Source of the DNA: DATEDA01 sp963789885
Lineage (GTDB): Bacteria; Pseudomonadota; Gammaproteobacteria; Burkholderiales; SG8-39
Assembly (NCBI GenBank): GCA_963789885.1
Contig: CAWBNB010000047.1
Coordinates: 62,001-126,000, forward strand
Direction of reading: 5' to 3'
DNA: 64,000 nt
Shown here: positions 1 to 7,774 of the stretch, in pieces
Layout: each line of letters opens with the position of its first letter
Position numbering within the stretch: position 1 is the first letter of the stretch
The notes under the pieces: generated by a model
What the model was told of the DNA's origin: nothing
Database searches by the model: none
Seen by the model: the letters and a program-made list of their open reading frames with translations, nothing else
Translations under genes and position numbers: made by a program

Positions 1-1714
1 GCGAGCCGTTCTCGAGCGCGTTCGTCGCGCGCGCCGCGCCGGCGAGCGCCGCGTCCATGAGGTGCTGGAACGCGAGCCGCGCGGTCCAGCCGGAGGGCAC
101 GTGCAGGTGAAGGTTGTACTTGCGTTGCAGCGCCCAGTACATCGCCGCACCGCCCGCGAAGGCGAGCACGCTGAGTGCGAGCGGTGCGGTGAAGCCGTGC
201 CAGATGGCGATCGAGTACCCGGGGAGGGCGGCGCCGACCACCGCCCGCGCCGCCGCCTCGACGAGCGGCGCCACCGTGAGCGCCGGCAGCATGCCGACCG
301 CCAGGCAGACGACCGCAAGGATCTCGACCGGCATCTTCATGAACCGCGGCGGCTCGTGCGGCGTGCGCGGCAGGTCGCGCGGCTCGCCGTTGAAGAAGAC
401 GTCGTGGATGAACCGGGCCGAGTACGCGACGCCGAACGCGCCGCCCGCGAGCACCACGCCGGGCGCGAGCGCTCCGAGAAGACCGAGCCCGTGGAGGTCG
501 AGCGCCTCGGCGAAGAACATCTCCTTCGACAGGAAGCCGTTCAGCAGCGGCACCCCGGCCATTGCTGCCGACGCGACGATGGCGAGCGTGGCGGTGTAGG
601 GCATGTATTTCCACAGCCCGTTGATGCGCCGCATGTCGCGCGTGCCGCACTCGTGGTCGATGATTCCCGCGGTCATGAAGAGCGACGCCTTGAAGGTCGC
701 GTGGTTGACGATGTGGAACACCGCCGCCACCGACGACAGCGGCGAGTCGAGCCCGATCAGGAACGTGATCAGCCCGAGGTGGCTGATGGTCGAGTAGGCG
801 AGCAGCCCCTTGAGATCGTGCTTGAACACCGCGACGTAGGCAGCGAACACGAACGTCACCAGCCCGACGGTGGCGACGATGTAGACGAAGAGCGGTGTCC
901 CGCCGAGCACCGGGTAGAGGCGGGCGAGCAGGAACACGCCCGCCTTCACCATCGTCGCCGAGTGCAGGTACGCCGACACCGGCGTCGGCGCCGCCATCGC
1001 CTCGGGCAGCCAGAAATGGAACGGGAACTGCGCGCTCTTGGTGAACGCGCCGAGAAGGACGAGCACGAGGGCGGCCGGATACCGCGGATCGGCCACGATC
1101 CGGTCGTGCATGCCGGCGAGTGCGGAGATCTCGTAGGTGCCCGCGATGCTCCCGATCAGGAGGAAGCCGGCGAGCATCGCCAGCCCGCCGGTCGCGGTGA
1201 CCGCGAGCGCCATGCGTGCGCCCTGGCGCGCGTCGGCGCGCGTGTGCCAGTAGCCGATCAGCAGGAACGAGGCGACGCTCGTCAGCTCCCAGAACACCGC
1301 GAGGAGGAGCAGGTTGTCGGCGAGCGCGACGCCGAGCATCGCGGCCATGAAGAACGCGAGCTGGCCGTAGAACCGGCCGGGCGGATCGCTCTCGTCCAGG
1401 TAGTAGCGGGCATACAGGATGACGAGCAGGCCGATCCCGAGGATGAGGATCGCGAACAGCGCGGCGAGCCCGTCGAGCCGGAGCGAGACATTCAGCCCGA
1501 GCTCGGGCACCCAGTGCCAGAACGCCGCCGGCGCGTCGCCGGCCAGGACGCGTGGCAGTGCGACGAGCACGAGGGCGAGGGCGCCCGCCACGACGGCGGC
1601 GAGCGCCCATGCGGCCGCCGTAGCGGAGCGCCGCCCGGCGACGGCGGCGAGGACCGTCCCGCCGAGGAGCGGCAAGCCGATCACGAGCGGCAGCGCGGTA
1701 TCGGGAGCGATCAC
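1..1714 (-). CDS. mrpA: Monovalent cation/H+ antiporter subunit A (MrpA/PhaA/MnhA), 3' part outside window
   Basis: The reverse strand encodes about 571 codons of a very hydrophobic protein with no stop before the window edge, so the C-terminus is missing. Recognisable pieces are ARYYLDE, a FWELTS segment, and FTKSAQFPFHFWLPEAM followed by APTPVSAYLHSATMVKAG. These are the proton-channel signature shared by NuoL and MrpA; the ARYYLDE and SAQFPFHFWL versions favour MrpA. In the family this is the large subunit of a multisubunit Na+(K+)/H+ antiporter of the inner membrane. I place the start at a GTG at 1714, directly before VIAPDTALPLVIGLPLLGG. Further subunits (MrpB-G) would be expected to the left of the window. 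It is divergent from another ion transporter at 1837. Confidence 0.85.
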   Translation of the reverse strand, partial: MIAPDTALPLVIGLPLLGGTVLAAVAGRRSATAAAWALAAVVAGALALVLVALPRVLAGDAPAAFWHWVPELGLNVSLRLDGLAALFAILILGIGLLVILYARYYLDESDPPGRFYGQLAFFMAAMLGVALADNLLLLAVFWELTSVASFLLIGYWHTRADARQGARMALAVTATGGLAMLAGFLLIGSIAGTYEISALAGMHDRIVADPRYPAALVLVLLGAFTKSAQFPFHFWLPEAMAAPTPVSAYLHSATMVKAGVFLLARLYPVLGGTPLFVYIVATVGLVTFVFAAYVAVFKHDLKGLLAYSTISHLGLITFLIGLDSPLSSVAAVFHIVNHATFKASLFMTAGIIDHECGTRDMRRINGLWKYMPYTATLAIVASAAMAGVPLLNGFLSKEMFFAEALDLHGLGLLGALAPGVVLAGGAFGVAYSARFIHDVFFNGEPRDLPRTPHEPPRFMKMPVEILAVVCLAVGMLPALTVAPLVEAAARAVVGAALPGYSIAIWHGFTAPLALSVLAFAGGAAMYWALQRKYNLHLHVPSGWTARLAFQHLMDAALAGAARATNALENGS

Positions 1715-1743
1715 CGCGGCGGATTCTACGGGAACCTCGCACG

Positions 1744-1749
1744 TATAAT
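1744..1749 (+). promoter_or_regulatory. Possible -10 element (TATAAT) for the 1837 transporter gene
   Basis: A perfect TATAAT lies in the divergent gap between mrpA and the transporter gene, 88 bases before the ATG. I see no convincing -35 at 16-18 bases upstream, so this rests on the hexamer and its position. Confidence 0.3.
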
Positions 1750-1836
1750 CGCGAGCCCGCAGCCACGGGACGCGGGCCCGCTGCCGCGGGACGCCACGAG
1801 GCCGCCGCGGCATCGATAAGGGAGGGGGACTACCAG

Positions 1837-3183
1837 ATGCCGTCGCCGCTCAAGGTCGTCGCGCGCTTCGTCGCGCACGAGAAGGGGCTCTTCGCCGGCG
1901 CGATCGTCGTGGCCGGCATCGCCGCCGCGCTCGGTGTGCCGTTCGACTTCGTGCTGTTCGGATTGACGCTCGCCGGCGTCGCGCTCTTTCACCATCACAC
2001 GCTGCAGGTCGCGCTCATCGGCCTCACGGTCATCGTCCTCTACAAGCTCGGCTTCACCGGCTTCAGGACCGGCCCCGGGCTGAGCGGGCTCGTCGCCCAC
2101 ATGGGGCACGAATGGGTGATCCTCACCAACCTGCTCGGCCTCCTGGTGGGGTTCGCGCTCCTCTCGAAGCACTTCGAGGACAGCGAGGTGCCCAAGGTGC
2201 TGCCGAAGTACCTGCCCGACGACTGGAAGGGCTGCTTCATCCTGCTCGTCATGGTGTTCGTGCTGTCGTCCTTCCTCGACAACATCGCGGCGGCGCTGAT
2301 CGGCGGGGCGATGGCGCACACCGTGTTCCGGGGCAAGGTCCATATCGGCTATCTCGCGGCGATCGTCGCCGCCTCGAATGCCGGCGGCTCGGGGAGCGTG
2401 GTCGGCGACACCACGACGACGATGATGTGGCTCGACGGCGTGAGCCCGCTCGCCGTGTTCCACGCGTACGTCGCGGCGGCGGTGGCGCTCGTCGTGTCCG
2501 GGATCCCCGCCGCGCTGCAGCAGCACAAGCACTCGCCGATCATGAAGGACATGCCGCCCGGCACGCACGTCGACTGGGCGCGGGTCGGGATCGTCGGCTT
2601 CATCCTCGTGGCCGCCATCGTCGCGAACGTGACGCTCAATCTGCAAGCGCCGCAGCTCGCCGACCGGATCCCGGTGATCGGCCTCGCGGTGTGGGCCGCG
2701 ATCCTCGTGTCGGTCCCGCTGCGCAAGCCCGACTGGAGCGTCGTCCCGGGCGCGGTGAAAGGCTCGATCTTCCTGCTCTCGCTGGTGATGTGCGCGTCGC
2801 TGATGCCGGTGGAGAAGCTGCCGCTCGCTTCCTGGCAGACGGCGTTCACGCTCGGTTTCGTGTCTTCGGTATTCGACAACATCCCGCTCACCGCGCTCGC
2901 GCTTAAGCAGGACGGCTACGACTGGGGAATGCTCGCCTACACGGTGGGCTTCGGCGGCTCGATGATCTGGTTCGGATCCTCGGCGGGGGTGGCGATCTCG
3001 AACATGTACGGCGAGGCGAAGTCGGTCGGCCGGTGGCTCAAGCACGGCTGGCACGTGACGGTCGCGTACGTCGTCGGCTTCGCGGTGCTGCTCGCGGTGA
3101 TGGGGTGGGATGCTTCGCCGAAGCGCGCCTCCGCTCCCGCGGCGGGGACGTCGGCGGCGATCATTCCGGCACCCGGAAAATAG
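1837..3183 (+). CDS. NhaD/ArsB-like ion transporter (IT superfamily, citrate/Na+ transporter type)
   Basis: This 448-residue protein has about 11-12 hydrophobic segments. Two inverted-repeat-like motifs are visible: SSFLDNIAAALIGGAMAH with SNAGGSGSVVGDTTTTMMW in the first half, and SSVFDNIPLTALAL with GSSAGVAISNMYGE in the second. The paired D-N-I helices followed by a Gly/Ser/Thr-rich hairpin are typical of the ion transporter superfamily that includes NhaD, ArsB and citrate carriers. A Na+/H+ antiporter role is plausible because the divergent neighbour is MrpA, but the substrate cannot be read from sequence. The start follows a GGGAGGGGG-rich ribosome site at about 1821-1829. Confidence 0.75.
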   Translation: MPSPLKVVARFVAHEKGLFAGAIVVAGIAAALGVPFDFVLFGLTLAGVALFHHHTLQVALIGLTVIVLYKLGFTGFRTGPGLSGLVAHMGHEWVILTNLLGLLVGFALLSKHFEDSEVPKVLPKYLPDDWKGCFILLVMVFVLSSFLDNIAAALIGGAMAHTVFRGKVHIGYLAAIVAASNAGGSGSVVGDTTTTMMWLDGVSPLAVFHAYVAAAVALVVSGIPAALQQHKHSPIMKDMPPGTHVDWARVGIVGFILVAAIVANVTLNLQAPQLADRIPVIGLAVWAAILVSVPLRKPDWSVVPGAVKGSIFLLSLVMCASLMPVEKLPLASWQTAFTLGFVSSVFDNIPLTALALKQDGYDWGMLAYTVGFGGSMIWFGSSAGVAISNMYGEAKSVGRWLKHGWHVTVAYVVGFAVLLAVMGWDASPKRASAPAAGTSAAIIPAPGK

Positions 3184-3194
3184 CGGCGTCCTGC

Positions 3195-3223
3195 TTGCCG
3201 CGCAGGGGTTTCGGGACTACCAT
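3195..3223 (+). promoter_or_regulatory. Predicted sigma-70 promoter of the TRAP operon
   Basis: TTGCCG (3195-3200) is followed after exactly 17 bases by TACCAT (3218-3223), just after the stop of the upstream transporter gene. It would give an mRNA leader of about 140 bases before dctP at 3371. The prediction comes from sequence match only. Confidence 0.4.
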
Positions 3224-3370
3224 TCGCGGGCTTTATTGCCGGGGGGCGAGAAATACCGCGCCGCAGCACCAACCGAAGCGCGGAATACCTGCCCCATTCA
3301 AGCTGTTGCGCATCGTACGTGGCAGCACTCCGGCGACATCCGAAATGATCTCTACCGAAGGAGCATCTCC

Positions 3371-4520
3371 ATGAGCAAGGAGCAGGTGAAAAAGCCCGCC
3401 CAGACGACCCGTCGCCGATTCCTGGCCGGCGCTGCCGCGAGCGCAGGCGCGGCGACCCTCGGGTTCCCGGCCGTCGTCAAGGCCCAGGGCCCGATCAGCA
3501 TGCGGTGGCAGAGCACGTGGCCGGCGAAGGACATCTTCCACGAGTACGCGAACGACTTCGCGAAGAAGGTGAACGACATGACCGGCGGCGACCTCAAGAT
3601 CGAGGTGCTGCCCGCCGGCGCGGTCGTGCCGGCGTTCGGCCTGCTCGACGGCGTGTCGAAGGGCACGCTCGACGGCGGCCACGGCGTGCTCGTGTACCAC
3701 TACGGCAAGCAGAACGCGCTCGCGCTCTGGGGCTCCGGCCCGGCGTTCGGCATGGACGCGCAGGAGCTCCTCTCCTGGCACAAGTACGGCGGCGGCAAGG
3801 AACTCCTCACGAAGCTCTATGCCTCGATCAACGCCAACGTCGTGTCGTTCCCGTACGGTCCGATGTTCACGCAGCCGCTCGGCTGGTTCAAGAAGCCGAT
3901 CACGAAGGTGGAGGACTTCAAGGGCCTCAAGTACCGCACGGTCGGGCTCTCGGTCGACGTGTTCACCGGCCTCGGCGCCGCGGTCAACGCGCTGCCCGGC
4001 GGCGAGATCGTGCCGGCGATGGACCGCGGGCTGCTCGACGCGGCGGAGTTCAACAACATGACCTCCGACCGCCTCCTCGGCTTCCCGGACGTCTCGAAGG
4101 TGTGCATGCTGCAGAGCTACCACCAGAACTCCGAGCAGTTCGAGATCATGTTCAACAAGACGAAGTACGACGCGCTCCCGGCCAAGATGAGGGCGATCAT
4201 CGAGAACGGCGTCGAAGCCGCCTCGCAGGACCTCGTCTGGAAAGCGATCGACCGCTACTCGCAGGACTACATCGAGCTGCAGACCAAGGACAAGGTGCGG
4301 TTCTACAAGACGCCCGACGCGATCCTGCAGAAGCAGCTCGACGACGTACGACGCGGCGGCGGCGAAGAAATCCGCCGACAACGCGATCTTCAAGGAGATC
4401 GAGGCGTCGCAGCGCAAGTTCGCCGAGCGGGTGGTGCGCTGGGACCTCGACAACAACGTCAGCCGGCGCATGGCGTACAACCACTACTTCGCCAAGGGGA
4501 CGGGCCAGAAGAAGGCCTGA
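3371..4520 (+). CDS. dctP: TRAP transporter substrate-binding protein DctP, frameshifted near the C-terminus
   Basis: The protein binds an organic acid in the periplasm and passes it to the DctQM permease encoded downstream. It opens with a twin-arginine export signal (TRRRFLAG at residues 13-20, hydrophobic stretch, AQG cleavage region). The body is typical of the DctP family, with KKVNDMTGGDLKIEVLPAG, an FKGLKYRT motif and an ALPGGEIVPAMDRG segment, and normal length (about 382 residues). After ILQKQLDD the frame is lost. An extra base at about 4340-4346 restores it as YDAAAAKKSADNAIFKEI and reading continues to a stop at 4518-4520. A clear GAAGGAG ribosome site precedes the ATG. The ligand is not predictable. 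Confidence 0.88.
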
Positions 4521-4539
4521 CCAGGGGCTCGATCCGCGG

Positions 4540-4575
4540 GACACCATCCGGCACCACCGGATGGTGTCTTTTTTT
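4540..4575 (+). terminator. Strong intrinsic terminator or attenuator between dctP and dctQ
   Basis: A perfect 12-bp stem (GACACCATCCGG / CCGGATGGTGTC) with a 5-base loop is followed by seven T residues. It sits in the 105-base gap between dctP and dctQ. It probably makes binding-protein mRNA more abundant than permease mRNA, a common arrangement in binding-protein-dependent systems. Confidence 0.88.
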
Positions 4576-4625
4576 CCGGGCGCGTCAGGCCGACACAGGC
4601 CGGCCCGGCATAGGCTCCGACACCG

Positions 4626-5249
4626 ATGCAGAAGATCCTGCTCTTCGTCGACAAGGTGAGCACCTTCGTCGGCCACGCGTTCTCGTGGCTGATCGTGGGG
4701 CTCACGCTGCTCATCACGTGGGAGGTGTTCTCCCGCTACGTGCTCGACGCGCCGCACGCGTGGGCGTTCGACGTGATGATCATGATGTACGGCACGATGT
4801 TCATGATGGCGGGCGCGTACACGCTGGCGAAGAACGGCCACGTGCGCGGCGACGTGCTCTACGGCTTCTTCCACCCGCGCACGCAGGCGACGATCGACCT
4901 CACGCTCTACGTCGTCTTCTTCGTCCCCGGCGTCTTCGCGCTCACCTACGCCGGCTACTTCTACGCCGCCGAGTCGTGGGCGATCAACGAGCACTCGAAC
5001 ATCACCGCCGAGGGCCCGCCCATCTATCAGTTCAAGACGGTCATCCCGATCGCCGGCGCGATCCTGCTCCTGCAGGGGATCGTCGAGATCGTGCGCTGCG
5101 CGATCTGCATCAAGCAGGGCTACTGGCCCTCGCGCGAGGAGGACGTGGAGGAGGTCGACGTCGACAAGCTGAAGGAGATGGTCCACGTCAAGGACGAGGA
5201 CATCCAGGCGCTCGACAAGCTGGTCGTGCAGGAGGAAGCGCGCAAGTGA
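4626..5249 (+). CDS. dctQ: TRAP transporter small permease DctQ
   Basis: This 207-residue protein has four predicted membrane helices (about residues 15-37, 50-68, 93-115 and 138-160) and the family motif TWEVFSRYVLDAPHAWAFDV. DctQ partners the large DctM subunit to form the inner-membrane TRAP permease. The C-terminal 40 residues are an acidic, charged tail (EEDVEEVDVDKLKEM onwards) that is longer than usual and probably cytoplasmic. Its stop overlaps the GTG start of dctM by two bases, so the two subunits are likely translationally coupled. Confidence 0.88.
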   Translation: MQKILLFVDKVSTFVGHAFSWLIVGLTLLITWEVFSRYVLDAPHAWAFDVMIMMYGTMFMMAGAYTLAKNGHVRGDVLYGFFHPRTQATIDLTLYVVFFVPGVFALTYAGYFYAAESWAINEHSNITAEGPPIYQFKTVIPIAGAILLLQGIVEIVRCAICIKQGYWPSREEDVEEVDVDKLKEMVHVKDEDIQALDKLVVQEEARK

Positions 5250-7272
5250 GGATCCGGAAGGAGCTCTGGTTCGGCTTCGCCCTCATGGGGGTGATCGTCA
5301 CCACGGTCGTCGTCTTCACGCCGTGGGGACACCTCACCAACGGCCACCTCGGGCTGCTCATGCTGGCGCTGATCGTCGTGGCGATCATGCTCGGGTTCCC
5401 GACCGCGTTCACGCTGATGGGGATGGGCGTGTTCTTCGCCTGGCTCGCCTATCGCAGCGTCAATCCGGACCTCGCCGTCCGGCAGGTGCTCGACCTGATG
5501 GTGCAGCGCGCCTACGCCGTGATGTCGAACGACGTGCTGATCGCGATCCCGCTGTTCGTGTTCATGGGTTACCTCGTGGAGCGCGCGGCACTGATCGATC
5601 GCCTCTTCAAGAGCCTGCATCTCGCGATGGCGCGCGTGCCCGGCTCGCTCGCGGTCGCATCGATCATCACCTGCGCGGTCTTTGCGACGGCGACCGGCAT
5701 CGTCGGCGCGGTGGTCACCCTGATGGGCCTGCTCGCATTCCCGGCGATGCTGCGCGCGGGCTACAACATCAAGGTCTCGGCCGGCGCGATCACCGCCGGC
5801 GGCTGCCTCGGCATCCTGATCCCGCCCTCGGTGCTGCTGATCGTGTACGGCGCGACCGCGGGCGTGTCGGTCGTCCAGCTCTACGCCGGCGCATTCTTCC
5901 CCGGCTTCATGCTCGCGGCGCTGTACCTCGGCTACGTGATCGTCCTCGCGAAGCTCAAGCCTTCGCTCATGCCGCCGTTGCCGCAGAGCGAGCGGGCCGT
6001 GCCGCTGCCGCCGCTCGCACAATCGCTGGCGCAGCAGGGGCGCAACGCGCTCGTGGGGCTCGCTCGCGGCCTCGGCGGCGCGCCGGGCGTCCGCAGGGGC
6101 GGCGTCGCGGCCCAGCTCTTCGTCACGCTGCTGCCCGCGCTCGTCATCGCGGGCGCGCTGGTCCTCACCTACCGTGCGGCGACCGCGTCCGCTGGTCGTC
6201 GAGAGTACGGCCGGCCTCGTCGAGGCCGGCGGCGCGGTCGCCGCCGACGTCAAGGAGGAGACGACCGGCCTCGTCGGCGAGCCGTCCGGGGAAACCTCGA
6301 CCGGACTCGCAGAACCGCCGGCCGAGGCGAAGGACAGCGGGCAGCCGGTCGCCGAGCCAGCGCCGAAGACGAAGGCGGCGAAGCCGCCCGCCGCCAGCCC
6401 CGCCGGTGCGAGGGCGGGCGAGGCGAAGGTGCCGGAGCAGGTCGCCGAGACCGAGCGCTTGCCGGTGCCCGGATGGTTCTGGATCGTGCTCGCGATCGGC
6501 GCGGCGGTGCTCTTCGTCCTCTATGCGTTGTGGACCTGGGAGCGGCTCGAGGTCTTCAAGTACCTGCTCGCCTCGTTCTTCCCGCTCGCGATCCTGATCA
6601 TCGCGGTGCTCGGCTCGATCGTGTTCGGCCTGGCGACGCCGACGGAAGCGGCGGCGGTCGGCGCGTTCGGCGGGGTCATCCTCGCCGCCGTGTATCGCTT
6701 CATCGCGCACTGGCGCGAGCGCGCCGGCAAGGGCAGCCCGGTCGCGACGACGGTCAAGGAGCTCGGACGTGATCGTGAAGGACTCGTCGTTCCTCACTGC
6801 GAAGACGAGCGCGATGGTGTGCTGGCTCTTCGTCGGCTCGTCGATCTTCTCGGCCGCGTTCGCGCTGCTCGGCGGGCAGGAAGTGGTCAACGGGTGGGTG
6901 CTCTCGCTCGACCTCACGCCGGTCCAGTTCATGATCCTCGCGCAGTTCATCATCTTCATCCTCGGCTGGCCGCTGGAGTGGACCGAGATCATCGTGATCT
7001 TCATGCCGATCTTCATTCCGCTGCTCGCGCACTTCAACATCGATCCCCTGTTCTTCGGGCTGCTGGTGGCGCTCAACCTGCAGACGGCGTTCCTGTCGCC
7101 GCCGGTGGCGATGGCGGCGTTCTACCTCAAGGGCGTCGCGCCGCCGCACGTGACGCTCAATCAGATCTTCGCCGGGATGATGCCGTTCATGGGGATCCAG
7201 CTGATCGCGCTGGCGCTGCTCTACGTCTTCCCGGAGATCGGGCTGTGGCTGCCGAAGGTCCTGTACAAATGA
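5246..7272 (+). CDS. dctM: TRAP transporter large permease DctM, with long Pro/Ala/Glu-rich insert and two frameshifts
   Basis: This is the main channel subunit of the TRAP system. The first part (RIRKELWFGFALMG to LVLTYRAATA) carries the typical helices and the motif ITAGGCLGILIPPSVLLIVYG. The frame breaks at about 6188 (one extra T restores PLVVESTAGLVEAG). A roughly 95-residue low-complexity stretch then follows, before a second membrane domain with FGLATPTEAAAVGAFGG. The frame breaks again at 6765-6766 (one extra G) and resumes as VIVKDSSFLTAKT, ending with LNLQTAFLSPPVAMAAFYLKG and stop 7270-7272. The corrected length is about 675 residues, against roughly 430 for a minimal DctM. The GTG start overlaps the dctQ stop. 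Confidence 0.85.
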
Positions 7273-7273
7273 G

Positions 7274-7351
7274 GCTATGCCGTCACGCCCTGCGGGCTTG
7301 ACGGCATAGCTGCCCGCGTTGGAGCGTCGGTGCCGACGCTCAACGCGGGCA
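7274..7351. terminator. Two adjacent long hairpins after dctM
   Basis: Hairpin 1 pairs 7274-7290 with 7294-7310 (17 bp, one mismatch). Hairpin 2 pairs 7311-7330 with 7332-7351 (about 19-20 bp, one bulge). They abut with no gap and neither is followed by a T tract. They may end or protect the TRAP mRNA; a processed or repeated palindromic element is the alternative. Confidence 0.5.
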
Positions 7352-7421
7352 TCCTCTCGTAGGTGCACGGTCGTGCGCACGGACGAGGCGCGGCCGCGCG
7401 AGAAGGCCGAAGGGGGAAACT

Positions 7422-7688
7422 ATGGAACCGATGGACATTCTCAAGATCGTCGCCGTCACGGGCGCCTTGCTGATCGCGCTGTACGGCATCAATCGCATCG
7501 ACGCCCGGATGAAGGCGAAGAACCAGGGGTTCGGGCCGAATACGCTGCGCGCGCTCGGCCTCGTCATCTTCCTGCCGACGCTCGTCGTGCTCGCGGTCGT
7601 CACCGATTTCCGCACCGAGGTGCTCGCGGCGCTGCTCGGCACGGTCGCCGGGTACGTGCTGTCGCAGTCGACCGCGGACGACCAATGA
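7422..7688 (+). CDS. Small two-helix membrane protein of unknown function
   Basis: I do not recognise this 88-residue protein. It has two hydrophobic segments (about residues 7-22 and 43-75, the latter possibly two helices), separated by a basic loop with DARMKAKNQGFGPN. That predicts a small inner-membrane protein with a cytoplasmic positive loop. The ATG follows an AGGGGGAAAC purine-rich ribosome site. It stands alone between the TRAP operon and the radical SAM gene, in the same orientation as both. Codon usage is GC-rich like its neighbours, supporting a real gene. Confidence 0.65.
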   Translation: MEPMDILKIVAVTGALLIALYGINRIDARMKAKNQGFGPNTLRALGLVIFLPTLVVLAVVTDFRTEVLAALLGTVAGYVLSQSTADDQ

Positions 7689-7774
7689 GTTCGCAGCTGG
7701 TCGAACTACCGTAGACTCCAGGCTTCGCGGGCTGTCCGGCCCGCCCGCCCCATCATCGGGGCGCAAGGAGGTTC

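Noticed and set aside
62..1819. Long open frame on the forward strand (585 codons)
   Set aside because: It is Arg/His/Glu-rich with no domain pattern and lies antisense to the clear mrpA membrane protein. Such shadow frames are expected in GC-rich DNA.
1726..3054. Long reverse frame opposite the ion transporter gene
   Set aside because: It has repetitive Arg/Asp/His-rich composition and no motifs; the forward strand encodes a convincing membrane transporter.
3371..4520. Programmed frameshifting in dctP or dctM
   Set aside because: No slippery heptamer or downstream stimulator is evident at the break points, and the family does not use recoding. An indel error is simpler.
3110..6772. Single 1220-codon forward frame joining dctP and dctM
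   Set aside because: It merges two genes through frameshift sites and antisense-like junk between them. The real genes are dctP, dctQ and dctM.
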